From NCBI RefSeq assembly GCF_004344915.1, contig NZ_SKFG01000002.1, positions 310,001-374,000 of the forward strand: a stretch of 64,000 nt of DNA, given 5' to 3'. Shown piece by piece: positions 8,416 to 16,444 of this stretch. Each line of letters opens with the position of its first letter. Position 1 is the stretch's first letter. The notes beneath the pieces are model-generated. The model made no database searches, was not told where the DNA came from, and worked only from the letters and a program-made list of their open reading frames with translations. Both the position numbers and the translations under genes were made by a program. This DNA comes from Paenibacillus albiflavus (GTDB lineage Bacteria > Bacillota > Bacilli > Paenibacillales > NBRC-103111).

Positions 8416-8651
8416 ATGAATCCGATTGATAAACGGAATCGATTTGAGGAGGGGTCTTCTCCTATAAAATCAATAAGGACAATAAGGTTTTTATATATTG
8501 GCAAGGCAAGCAAGTTATGATATTAGTTGGTAAAGTTAGCGAGAAATTCTTGAGTAAAATTCAGACCGCAGATTTTAAAGACGCGCAACTTATTATGGCT
8601 AAAGTGACAGGGAACTTTAAACGTGGCAATGAAAAAAATCCAAAGCGATAG
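8416..8651 (+). pseudogene. Small conserved Bacillota protein gene broken by a one-base frameshift
   Basis: The ATG at 8416 has AGGAG 10 bases upstream and encodes MNPIDKRNRFEEG before running into a stop about 20 codons on. From about 8451 a second frame, open from a TGA at 8445 to TAG at 8649, reads GVFSYKINKDNKVFIYWQGK and later AQLIMAKVTGNFKRGNE. Joined, they make one uninterrupted protein of about 78 residues that resembles small hypothetical proteins I know from Bacillaceae. Adding one G to the GGGG run at 8451-8454 restores the frame. Either this is a real mutation, a homopolymer sequencing error, or programmed frameshifting. The function of the intact family is unknown. Confidence 0.65.
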
Positions 8652-8663
8652 GGGAAAAAACAC

Positions 8664-9056
8664 ATGAGCAAAGTTAAATTTTCAGTCCAAGTATTATTAG
8701 TATCTGATCTAGCAAGATCCCAAAACTATTATCGAGATGTATTAGGCTGTGAAGTAAATGATTTTTGGGCAGTTCGTGATGAGTTTGCACTCGGATTTAA
8801 ACTGATGCAAGCAAATGACCCTGCTGATGTACAGCCGAATAAATCGGGTAAGGGGCAGCTTATCCCTTGGGATACCTATGCTTATGTAGATACTCATGAT
8901 GAGTTAAATCAATTAATCGAACAGCTGAAGAGCAATGGCGCTAAGTTCATTCAAGAGCCTGTTGCAATCGATCAAGGCTGGGGCATATGGAAGGAATTTG
9001 CTATAGAGGACCCTGACGGCTATGCCATTGGTTTTGGTTCGGGTAAGAAGAGTTAG
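8664..9056 (+). CDS. VOC-superfamily (glyoxalase/bleomycin-resistance fold) protein
   Basis: The 130-residue protein has one VOC module: VQVLLVSDLARSQNYYRDVL at the N-terminus, and WGIWKEFAIEDPDGYAIGFG at the C-terminus, with the E/DPDG turn typical of the fold. VOC proteins include glyoxalases, dioxygenases and antibiotic-binding proteins. Candidate metal ligands are not complete enough to assign catalysis. It starts 12 bases after the stop of the frameshifted small gene, with GGGG upstream of the ATG. Confidence 0.82.
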   Translation: MSKVKFSVQVLLVSDLARSQNYYRDVLGCEVNDFWAVRDEFALGFKLMQANDPADVQPNKSGKGQLIPWDTYAYVDTHDELNQLIEQLKSNGAKFIQEPVAIDQGWGIWKEFAIEDPDGYAIGFGSGKKS

Positions 9057-9099
9057 TATCGAAATTAATACTTGGAATAACGGAGGATGAAGCTAGCTA

Positions 9100-9555
9100 A
9101 TGACAGACATAGTTAGAGAAGCTACAATACAGGATTTAGAGCAAGTATGGCAACTACTTAAGACAAGAGGAGCTACAGATTCTAAAGAGCTAGCAGAAGA
9201 ACGAATTCTAAAGGTAATTGCCAGTGATGATCATTATTTGTTGATCGCAGAATATGAAGATACAATTGCAGGGTATGCATGGGCACAAAATTATGGTCCT
9301 CATTTACGTTCGGGACAGATGCTGTTTCGCTTTCATGATTTATTTGTTTATGAACAATACCGTCATAAGGGTATCGCTGCTTCCTTACTTAATAGCATTA
9401 TTCATTGGGCGAAGCAAAGTGGCGCTTCATGGTTGCAGTGGAATGCGAACCCAACATCATCTAGCTTCTACTATAAGCTAGGATACAAGTCGTCACCTGA
9501 AGAAGAAGAGGGATTCCCCTTCTTTGAACTTGATTTTACAGCTGATAATAAATAA
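9100..9555 (+). CDS. GNAT-family N-acetyltransferase
   Basis: The 151-residue protein has the GNAT layout: VREATIQDLEQVWQLL at the start, IAGYAWAQ (beta strands 2-4), and the acetyl-CoA pyrophosphate motif LFVYEQYRHKGIAASLLNSI (R/Q-x-x-G-x-G/A) at about 84-103. SSFYYKLGY near the end is motif B, after which an acidic stretch follows. GGAGG lies upstream of the ATG. It is 12 bases before the Nudix gene and probably cotranscribed. The substrate is not predictable. Confidence 0.85.
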   Translation: MTDIVREATIQDLEQVWQLLKTRGATDSKELAEERILKVIASDDHYLLIAEYEDTIAGYAWAQNYGPHLRSGQMLFRFHDLFVYEQYRHKGIAASLLNSIIHWAKQSGASWLQWNANPTSSSFYYKLGYKSSPEEEEGFPFFELDFTADNK

Positions 9556-9567
9556 AAGGATGAAGCC

Positions 9568-10101
9568 ATGCTTAAATACAACATATGCTTTGTTAGAAGA
9601 AATAACGAGATTCTCCTTCTTAATCGAAACAAGCCCTCATGGATGGGAGCTTGGAATGGAGTAGGCGGCAAACTGGAAGAAGGCGAAACACCAAGAGAAG
9701 CTATCTTTCGGGAGGTGTTTGAGGAAACGGGTCTAAATCCTCCCACCATGAGTTTCAAAGGATTTGTCACATGGGATGTAGATGATCGTTACATGGGCGG
9801 CATGTACTTGTACTTAGCTGAACTTGATACAGGTATTTCTTATAATACACCAATAAAAATAGAAGAGGGTATACTGGACTGGAAACCGATCGAATGGATT
9901 ATGCATCCGGAAAATATAGGCGTAGCCAGTCATTTGCCAAACTACTTGCCATTTTTATTGGAAGATGAAGGGTGCTTTAATCATCACTTTCTTTTCAGAC
10001 AAGGGAAGCTTATCGGTTTTATCTCGAAACCTGTACAAGCCGCCTACGAGAATTATCAAGGAGATCTTATTCAGCATTTTCAGGAAATTGCCGTGATTTA
10101 G
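9568..10101 (+). CDS. Nudix hydrolase, MutT-like
   Basis: The Nudix box is complete, GKLEEGETPREAIFREVFEE followed by TGL (about residues 35-57), matching GX5EX7REUXEEXGU. The 177-residue protein should hydrolyse a nucleoside diphosphate linked to another moiety; the sequence resembles 8-oxo-dGTP diphosphatase-type proteins of Bacillota. AAGGATG sits 8 bases before the ATG. It is the last gene of the VOC-GNAT-Nudix run. The true substrate is unknown. Confidence 0.87.
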   Translation: MLKYNICFVRRNNEILLLNRNKPSWMGAWNGVGGKLEEGETPREAIFREVFEETGLNPPTMSFKGFVTWDVDDRYMGGMYLYLAELDTGISYNTPIKIEEGILDWKPIEWIMHPENIGVASHLPNYLPFLLEDEGCFNHHFLFRQGKLIGFISKPVQAAYENYQGDLIQHFQEIAVI

Positions 10102-10126
10102 TACCTAACGTCAATGGAACAATCAT

Positions 10127-10155
10127 TTGGACTGTGCCAAGATTTCGTTTATACT
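10127..10155 (+). promoter_or_regulatory. Sigma-A-type promoter upstream of the PEBP gene
   Basis: TTGGAC (10127-10132) and TATACT (10150-10155) are separated by exactly 17 bp, about 100 bases before the start codon. No operator symmetry was noticed. Confidence 0.65.
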
Positions 10156-10256
10156 GGTGATAAGGCCTTAGGGCTGTAATACTGTTAGTTGTAAGACCGT
10201 CGATGTACTACCTTATTAGTGAATATTGAGAAATTGAACTTATTGGAGGTAATCAC

Positions 10257-10754
10257 ATGCGCATTACAAGTACAGGAATTATCAAAGGTGTTATTGAAGA
10301 CAAATACGGCAAAAGAGGGACCCAATTCAGTCCAGGCGGAATGCCTACCTATTCTTTGCCCTTTAAGATTCGCAATAGTCACAAGGACACAGTATCCTTT
10401 GCGCTCGTTCTAGAGGATAAAGATGCCGTTCCTGTTTGCGGATTCAGCTGGATTCATTGGGTAGCAGCCAACATTACGAGGCAAGAGCTTAAAGAGAATG
10501 AAAGCGTTACTGCAACTGATTTCGTACAGGGTACGAATAGCTGGTCAAGCAATCTTGGTGAACTTGATCGGATGGAAGCAAGCGTATACGGAGGTATGGC
10601 TCCTCCAGATGCACCGCATACGTACGAACTGCATGTATATGCATTAGACACTACGCTTGATCTTAAGCCGGGATTCTATATGAATGAGCTATACAAAGCA
10701 ATGGATGGTCACATTATTGAACAAACAACGCTAAAAGGTACATACGCGAATTAA
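10257..10754 (+). CDS. YbhB/YbcL (PEBP, Raf kinase inhibitor-like) protein
   Basis: The 165-residue protein contains the PEBP signature segments: SYSLPF-type N-terminal strand (PTYSLPFKIRN), a central WIHWVAANI motif (normally W-x-H-W-x-x-x-x-I) and YGGMAPPDAPHTYELHVYAL near residue 115-135, which forms the anion-binding pocket. The family binds anionic ligands; the function in bacteria is unclear. GGAGGT lies 7 bases before the ATG. A typical sigma-A promoter is found upstream and a long hairpin follows, so it is probably monocistronic. Confidence 0.85.
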   Translation: MRITSTGIIKGVIEDKYGKRGTQFSPGGMPTYSLPFKIRNSHKDTVSFALVLEDKDAVPVCGFSWIHWVAANITRQELKENESVTATDFVQGTNSWSSNLGELDRMEASVYGGMAPPDAPHTYELHVYALDTTLDLKPGFYMNELYKAMDGHIIEQTTLKGTYAN

Positions 10755-10759
10755 TAAGT

Positions 10760-10803
10760 CAAGGTATGCTTAGCTTGCGGTTTCGCTTGATAAGCATACC
10801 TTG
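10760..10803 (+). terminator. Long hairpin after the PEBP gene
   Basis: CAAGGTATGCTTA (10760-10772) and TAAGCATACCTTG (10791-10803) form a perfect 13-bp stem. The T tract is weak (TTATAT follows the stem), so termination efficiency is uncertain. An ATG inside the hairpin, in frame with the next gene, is not a likely start. Confidence 0.6.
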
Positions 10804-10828
10804 TTATATGAACAGGAGAGGTACACGG

Positions 10829-11377
10829 ATGACAATCTATGTCGCACTGCTACGAGCGATTAATGTAAGCGGTCATAACATGATCAAAATGGCCGAGTTG
10901 AAGAGTATGCTGGAATCGATGGGATTACAGCAGATCCAGACTTATATTCAAAGTGGGAATGTAGTATTCGAGGCAAAGGGAGATGCTGAAACGCTAAGAC
11001 TGCAAATCGAGGACCAGATTAAGTTGACATTCCAACTCACGATTGATGTCATTATTCGTACAGCAGATGAGCTGAGACAGATTATTACCGAGTGTCCATA
11101 TGACGAGAACACACTTCCTGAAGGTGCAGGAATTCATGTGTCTTTTATCCAGAGCACACCACCGCAAGATAGAGCCGCCCTGTTATCTAACATAGAAGAG
11201 GAATTAGATAAATGCCATTTAGTAGGACGAGATCTATACTTGCTGTTACATAAAGGCGTGAAAAATTCCAAAGTACTTTCCGCATCCGCGAAGCTTCGAG
11301 TACCTGCTACAGTAAGGAATTGGAGAACGGTAAACAAGCTTCTTGCCATGGTTGATGACATAGAGAGAACACGTTAA
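10829..11377 (+). CDS. DUF1697-family protein
   Basis: MTIYVALLRAINVSGHNMIK is the hallmark start of DUF1697 proteins, followed by MAELKSMLESMGLQ, YIQSGNVVF and a C-terminal TVRNWRTVNKLLAM. Length 182 residues is normal. I chose the ATG preceded by AGGAGAGG; a longer version would begin inside the upstream hairpin. Function is unknown; the fold is alpha/beta. The gene ends directly against the convergent LOG-family gene: the two stop codons abut with no bases between and no terminator. Confidence 0.85.
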   Translation: MTIYVALLRAINVSGHNMIKMAELKSMLESMGLQQIQTYIQSGNVVFEAKGDAETLRLQIEDQIKLTFQLTIDVIIRTADELRQIITECPYDENTLPEGAGIHVSFIQSTPPQDRAALLSNIEEELDKCHLVGRDLYLLLHKGVKNSKVLSASAKLRVPATVRNWRTVNKLLAMVDDIERTR

Positions 11378-11947
11378 TTACTTATTATAGCTTTTGACGG
11401 ATGGGGCTTGATAAATTTCAAAACGGTTAAGGAGTTCTTCAGGTGAAGGTTCAACGATTAGCATAGCGTGATATTTTTCCTGTAAGAACTGTTCTTTCAT
11501 CATATGATTAAAAAATGTTGTTAACGGATCATAGTATTGATTCACGTTCAAAAGTCCAATCGGCTTCTGATGGATTCCAATCTGTGCCCATGTAAATACT
11601 TCAAAAAACTCTTCCATCGTACCTGGTCCACCAGGAAGGACGATGAACGCGTCCGCTAACTCAGCCATTTTGGCTTTACGCTCGTGCATGTTGTCCACCA
11701 CATACATTTCGGATAAGCCTTGATGCGCGATTTCACGATCGATTAGTAATTGCGGCATAACCCCAATGACTTGACCATTCCCTTGCAAAACAGTGTCGGC
11801 AACTGCTCCCATTACACCGACGCTTGCGCCACCGTATACAAGTGAGATGCCTCGTTTTACTAACTCTTGACCTAATGCAACTGCACCTTCTATATAAGCT
11901 GGGGATGCTCCACTGCTTGAACCACAGTATACTGCCACTCGTTTCAT
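11378..11947 (-). CDS. LOG-family protein (TIGR00730 Rossmann fold, nucleoside-monophosphate phosphoribohydrolase type)
   Basis: MKRVAVYCGSSSGASPAYIE, LVYGGASVGVMGAVAD and the catalytic PGGPGTMEEFFEV motif (PGGxGTxxE) identify the LOG/YvdD family. Plant and bacterial members cleave cytokinin nucleotides or AMP to free base plus ribose 5-phosphate. The protein is 189 residues from the ATG that has GGAGG 8 bases upstream; a start five codons earlier lacks a site. The substrate in this organism is not known. It is convergent with the DUF1697 gene. Confidence 0.88.
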   Translation of the reverse strand: MKRVAVYCGSSSGASPAYIEGAVALGQELVKRGISLVYGGASVGVMGAVADTVLQGNGQVIGVMPQLLIDREIAHQGLSEMYVVDNMHERKAKMAELADAFIVLPGGPGTMEEFFEVFTWAQIGIHQKPIGLLNVNQYYDPLTTFFNHMMKEQFLQEKYHAMLIVEPSPEELLNRFEIYQAPSVKSYNK

Positions 11948-12022
11948 ATGTATGACCTCCACTTAGATGTATTTGTTTATTGATCATACTCTATTATAAG
12001 TAAAATGGTGAGAATGACAAAG

Positions 12023-12907
12023 CTAGATTTGCTTAAATAACTGAGCAAAAGAACGAACCTGCGGAGGCAAAGGATCATTTGCACGCATACAACAATTAAT
12101 GGCGTTAATTGTTTGCGATTCGGTGATATTTAACCTGATTAATAATCCATTCTCGACATATTCAATAGCTTCCAACCGCGAAGCAAGTGTAATTCCAAGC
12201 CCGGAAAGTGCCGCTCTTAGCGCTTCCTGAGGTCCGCTAACTTCAATAGTGGATTGTGGTTCAGGAACGCCACTAGACGTACACAAGGAGAGCCAGGCAT
12301 CTCGTGTAAAGCTGCCAGTTTCTCTCACAATGCAAGGATAATCATTTACCTCATGAAATTGTACTTTACGATGTGCAAGGGGATGAGAAGGCAAGGCAAC
12401 GAACCATAATTCATCTTCTTGGATGACGAAAGATTCTATCTCTTCTGGGAATCGATAGGGATGACCTCCGATAAAAGCTAAATCGGCTTCATAACGAAGG
12501 AGCTTGTCTATTGCCGTCTGTGTGTTGCTAGAGGTTAGACTCACCTGAACATCGGGATGCTGCTTCCGATATTCTGCAAGCTTAGCAGGAAGGATATAGT
12601 TGGCAGGCAAGTAGGTGGATATTAATGTGAGGCTGCCTTTGGACCCTTGTTGATATTGTTTGCATTGTTGATCGATCTCAGCTTCTAACGCAAATAAGCG
12701 AGCTGCTTGCGCTGCAAGCCAGTCACCAGCTTCCGTTAAGACAATCCCTCGACCATTCATGCGCGTTAATTGAAATCCCAGCTCATTCTCAAGTTTGCGA
12801 AGCTGCATTGTCACTGCTGGCTGGCTAATTCTTAAATATTCGGAAGCTCTGGATACACCACCTAGAGTAGCAATCGCATGAAAAATACGCAGACCATGTA
12901 AATTCAT
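12023..12907 (-). CDS. LysR-family transcriptional regulator
   Basis: At 294 residues it has the LysR winged helix at residues 1-60 (MNLHGLRIFHAIATLGGVSR, then QPAVTMQLRKLENELG) and a periplasmic-binding-protein-like effector domain from about 88 onward. It is divergently transcribed from threonine synthase with 122 bases between starts, the classical arrangement for a LysR regulator and its target. I infer control of that gene, with an unknown effector. Confidence 0.9.
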   Translation of the reverse strand: MNLHGLRIFHAIATLGGVSRASEYLRISQPAVTMQLRKLENELGFQLTRMNGRGIVLTEAGDWLAAQAARLFALEAEIDQQCKQYQQGSKGSLTLISTYLPANYILPAKLAEYRKQHPDVQVSLTSSNTQTAIDKLLRYEADLAFIGGHPYRFPEEIESFVIQEDELWFVALPSHPLAHRKVQFHEVNDYPCIVRETGSFTRDAWLSLCTSSGVPEPQSTIEVSGPQEALRAALSGLGITLASRLEAIEYVENGLLIRLNITESQTINAINCCMRANDPLPPQVRSFAQLFKQI

Positions 12908-12940
12908 CTTACTTGCTCCGATCTTATATCAATATTATTT

Positions 12941-12961
12941 ATATATACTTAAATTATATAT
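12941..12961. promoter_or_regulatory. AT-rich dyad between divergent lysR and threonine synthase genes
   Basis: ATATATA (12941-12947) and TATATAT (12955-12961) flank CTTAAAT. It could be part of the LysR operator or promoter, but AT-rich symmetry arises easily by chance here, so this is only a candidate. Confidence 0.25.
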
Positions 12962-13029
12962 ATTATTTTTATGCAACGCTATCCAGTAAGCTAAGATTAT
13001 CCAATTTTAGTTTACAAGGAGTGTCCAGA

Positions 13030-14271
13030 ATGAGAATTCAATGTGTAGATTGCGGAGAACAAATGAAAGATTGGGCAGTTAGATGTCAATGCGGGGGGAT
13101 ATTAGAAATCAAACGAGATTTATCTAGTTTAGATCGCGATTATTTATTGAAGCTGTTCAATGAGCGTTTATATGAACGTGGAACCTTATATGCTAGCGGT
13201 GTTTGGCGGTATAGAGAACTGATTGCTCCAGAACTGCCACAAGACATACTCATTACAAGAGGAGAGGGGAACACGGGATTATATAGCAGCAAATCCGCAG
13301 CGGATTATGCTGGGATTCGACAGCTTCAGTTCAAAGCGCAAAGCGAGAATCCAAGTGGTTCTTTTAAAGATAATGGGATGGTGGTCGCTGTTTCGCATGG
13401 TTTGTCGCTTGGCAAGCATCGATTTGCATGCTCTTCAACAGGCAATACGTCTGCTTCACTATCTCTGTATGCCGCTTGGTCTGGCACATCTTCCTACATA
13501 TTCGCTCCTGCTGAACATATTTCGGCTGCCAAAATTAGTCAAACAGCAGCTTATGGAGGTCACTTAGTCCGATTCCACGGAACTTATGATGATGGGATTC
13601 ATTTTCTTGAGCAATATGCGGATGCACTTGATTTGTATGTCTGTAATTCATTGAACCCTTATCGGATCGAAGGGCAGAAAAGCATCATATTCGAGCTTGC
13701 CCAGCAGCTAAATTGGTCTATGCCGGATTGGATTGCAATACCTGGGGGTGCGCTTAGCAATGTGTCTGCATTGGGCAAAGGACTGGAAGATTTGTTCACA
13801 TTAGGATTAATCAATAAGCTTCCACGAATTGCCCTTATTCAAGCGGAAGGAGCTAGTCCTTTTCATCGGATGATGCAGAGTAATGACACGTCACTGTTAC
13901 CTGACAGTAATCCCTTCACAAGAGCGAGCGCAATGAACATTGGGAATCCGCCGAGTTGGAAGAAGGCGCGTCATGCGATCCAGCTGACGAATGGAATTAC
14001 GGCATCGGTAACAGATGAAGAGATCATGCAGGCGAAGCAAATTATCGATCGGAACGGTATTGGCTGTGAGCCTGCATCAGCAGCAACGCTAGCTGGAATC
14101 AAGAAGCTTCGTGCAATTGGGGTTATCGATAAGGATGAACATGCGGTTTGTATTCTTACAGGGCATCTGCTAAAAGACATTGCTGCTTTAGACGAGCTAT
14201 ATAGCCATGATCAAACTTCCCAACAGGCAGTTGAGCTAACACAGGAGCAAGTATCCATCAAGTGTTACTAA
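13030..14271 (+). CDS. thrC: Threonine synthase
   Basis: The PLP enzyme converts O-phosphohomoserine to threonine. An N-terminal zinc-ribbon-like segment (CVDCG, CQCGG) precedes the PLP domain, as in many bacterial threonine synthases. NPSGSFKDNGM holds the PLP lysine (Lys113), and ACSSTGNTSASLSLYA binds the phosphate. The 413-residue length is normal. The start at 13030 has AAGGAG; upstream in-frame codons read through AT-rich promoter sequence and are rejected. It is divergent from a LysR regulator and stands alone, without hom or thrB. A related PLP lyase acting on another substrate cannot be fully excluded. Confidence 0.85.
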   Translation: MRIQCVDCGEQMKDWAVRCQCGGILEIKRDLSSLDRDYLLKLFNERLYERGTLYASGVWRYRELIAPELPQDILITRGEGNTGLYSSKSAADYAGIRQLQFKAQSENPSGSFKDNGMVVAVSHGLSLGKHRFACSSTGNTSASLSLYAAWSGTSSYIFAPAEHISAAKISQTAAYGGHLVRFHGTYDDGIHFLEQYADALDLYVCNSLNPYRIEGQKSIIFELAQQLNWSMPDWIAIPGGALSNVSALGKGLEDLFTLGLINKLPRIALIQAEGASPFHRMMQSNDTSLLPDSNPFTRASAMNIGNPPSWKKARHAIQLTNGITASVTDEEIMQAKQIIDRNGIGCEPASAATLAGIKKLRAIGVIDKDEHAVCILTGHLLKDIAALDELYSHDQTSQQAVELTQEQVSIKCY

Positions 14272-14405
14272 GCATGAATGTTTAACCTGAACATTTTGTT
14301 TATATCTGTCGAAACATTGTTCCCTAGGCATCACAATAATGATAAGATAAGTCTTGTATCATTCAATAAAACGATATAGAACTTAGCTATGGGGAACTAG
14401 AAAAC

Positions 14406-16028
14406 ATGAACAAATATAAAGAGCTTGTACAGCAGCGGATCAGCATAACAATCGATAGTTGGTTTGAACGCAAAGGTGTGGAGGAGCAGGAGCTCTACCG
14501 GTTCTTTCATAATTTGAAAGGAACAAGCGGAACTGTCGGTCTCATTGATATTCAGCATTACGCTGAAGACAAACTATTATTATTTCAAGAGGATAGTTCA
14601 GCGATCATCCAGTACAACGACTGGGCGAAGCATGTCTATCCTTTAATTCAATTTTTCGAGGAGAATCAGGAATCAGCAGTTAATGAGGGTAATACGATAT
14701 CAGATGTAGTGGATGTCAGTGATGTCATGAGCAAGCGAATTCTGATCATCGATTCCGACATTGAATTTACAGCTTATTTGAAAGAAGTGCTCGAAAAGCG
14801 GTTATACCCTGTTAGTATCGCACTTTCAGCAGCTACAGGGCTTAAATTTTTCTACGATCGCAAGCCAGCGTTAATTCTACTTAATGTTTATTTGCCTGAA
14901 TCTAACGGAATTGAAGAACTGAAGCAGATCGTGTTAAAGGCAAAACAAGATCACATTCCGATCATTGTCATAAGCTCTAAGCAATCCAAGCAGCAGATCA
15001 TCGAAGCATATCGGGCAGGGGCGATGGATTATTTGTCGAAATCGATTGATCCTGACATACTGCTTGCTATCATCGACAACAGGCTCCAAATGAAGCTGGA
15101 TTGGGAACGTTCGATTGTTATTGATGAGCTGACGGGTGCTTATAATCGTAAGCATTTTAACCTAGTTCTAAATCATTTGATTTCGGAGTATGAGCGATCG
15201 GGTGCGAATTTCTCAGTTGTTATGCTAGATTTGGATCATTTCAAGCGAATTAATGATACATACGGGCATCTCATGGGGGATGAGGTATTAAAGCGTTGTA
15301 TTGTTACCTTCCAGAATATAATTCGACAAGGAGATGTGCTGTGCCGATATGGAGGAGAGGAGTTCGTGCTGCTTCTGCCGCATACGAACGCACTTGAATC
15401 TGAAGCTATCGTTCAATTAATGAGAGAACAGTTCTCACAGGTTCTATTCAGGGCGGAGACTGAATCATTCTATGTGACATTCTCCTCAGGGATTAGTGAA
15501 ATTAATGCTCGTAATAACCACCCGGAGAAGCTTGTTGAAGAAGCAGATCAAGCGCTATACAAGGCCAAACGTTCGGGCAGAAATCAAACCGTGATCTACC
15601 ATGAGGAGTTAGGGATTGGATCAGAACCCGATCTTCATGTCATGATTATTGATGATGATGCGATTATGAGACAAATTATTGCAAAGCCATTCTTATCATG
15701 GCAGCCTTCAGCTAATATGAACGTGAATGTAACTGAATTTTCGGACGGCACATCCTTTATCCAATCAGATTGGTACAAGCCTGGAGATAAATTTATCCTC
15801 CTATTAGACGGTACAATGCCAGGATTAGATGGAATGGATGTCTTAAGACAGGTGCGAAACAGTCATCCTGAACAAGATATTCTGATCGTTATGCTTACTG
15901 CACGCAATAATCAAGCAGACATTGTACACGCCTTGCAGATCGGGGCAGACGATTATATCATCAAGCCGTTCTATCAAGAAGAACTGTTGTCGAGAGTGGA
16001 GCGTTTAGTCCATCGAATTCTGCATTGA
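14406..16028 (+). CDS. Hpt-receiver-GGDEF-receiver protein (diguanylate cyclase in a phosphorelay)
   Basis: The 540-residue protein has four parts. Residues 1-90 form an Hpt-like helical domain with FHNLKGTSGTVGL, phosphorylatable His35. Residues 115-235 form a receiver in which the usual phospho-acceptor Asp is Asn160 (ILLNVYLP). About 240-400 is a GGDEF domain with active-site GGEEF (316-320) and an RQGD inhibitory site just before it, so c-di-GMP synthesis with product feedback is likely. About 415-540 is a second receiver with intact Asp468 (LLLDGTMPG). It heads an operon with a stand-alone receiver and a hybrid kinase. The second receiver and Hpt probably relay phosphate from that kinase. 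Confidence 0.88.
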   Translation: MNKYKELVQQRISITIDSWFERKGVEEQELYRFFHNLKGTSGTVGLIDIQHYAEDKLLLFQEDSSAIIQYNDWAKHVYPLIQFFEENQESAVNEGNTISDVVDVSDVMSKRILIIDSDIEFTAYLKEVLEKRLYPVSIALSAATGLKFFYDRKPALILLNVYLPESNGIEELKQIVLKAKQDHIPIIVISSKQSKQQIIEAYRAGAMDYLSKSIDPDILLAIIDNRLQMKLDWERSIVIDELTGAYNRKHFNLVLNHLISEYERSGANFSVVMLDLDHFKRINDTYGHLMGDEVLKRCIVTFQNIIRQGDVLCRYGGEEFVLLLPHTNALESEAIVQLMREQFSQVLFRAETESFYVTFSSGISEINARNNHPEKLVEEADQALYKAKRSGRNQTVIYHEELGIGSEPDLHVMIIDDDAIMRQIIAKPFLSWQPSANMNVNVTEFSDGTSFIQSDWYKPGDKFILLLDGTMPGLDGMDVLRQVRNSHPEQDILIVMLTARNNQADIVHALQIGADDYIIKPFYQEELLSRVERLVHRILH

Positions 16029-16060
16029 AATTAATTGACTCTTAATTGTGGAGGTATAAC

Positions 16061-16444
16061 ATGTACCGAATCCTGATTGTTGATGATGAAGAAATCTTAC
16101 GGATGCTGATTTCCGACACGTTGGAAGATCTTGCAGATGTCCAGATTGAAGCGGCTGAAGATGGCATTCAGGCCTTAGCTATGCTTGAAAAACAGGAATA
16201 TGATCTGATGATATTGGATTATATGATGCCAGAAGTAACAGGCTTAGAGCTGCTTAATCGCTTATCTCCTCAAATGAAAGCTCGAATGAAGATCATTATG
16301 CTGACAGCAAAAGCGCAAGAAACAGATCGGATGAAGGCGATGGGGGCTGGAGCAAGTTATTATATTCCTAAGCCGTTTAGTCCTCTTAAGCTGCTTGAAT
16401 TAGTGGAGGAGATCTTATATGGTGAGCCAAGCAAACAAGAATAG
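16061..16444 (+). CDS. Single-domain response regulator (CheY-like)
   Basis: The 127-residue protein is only a receiver: ILIVDDEE at the N-terminus gives the acidic pocket, Asp53 in MILDYMMP is the phospho-acceptor, LTAK supplies Thr, and PKPF the conserved Lys. The ATG is preceded by GGAGGT; a start five codons earlier is less likely. Its 3' end overlaps the start of the hybrid kinase by 26 bases, so translation is coupled. With no output domain it probably shuttles phosphate or regulates the kinase or cyclase by contact. Confidence 0.9.
   Translation: MYRILIVDDEEILRMLISDTLEDLADVQIEAAEDGIQALAMLEKQEYDLMILDYMMPEVTGLELLNRLSPQMKARMKIIMLTAKAQETDRMKAMGAGASYYIPKPFSPLKLLELVEEILYGEPSKQE

Noticed and set aside
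12913-13029. N-terminal extension of threonine synthase
   Set aside because: The translated sequence is AT-rich, Tyr/Ile-rich promoter DNA; AAGGAG marks the start at 13030.
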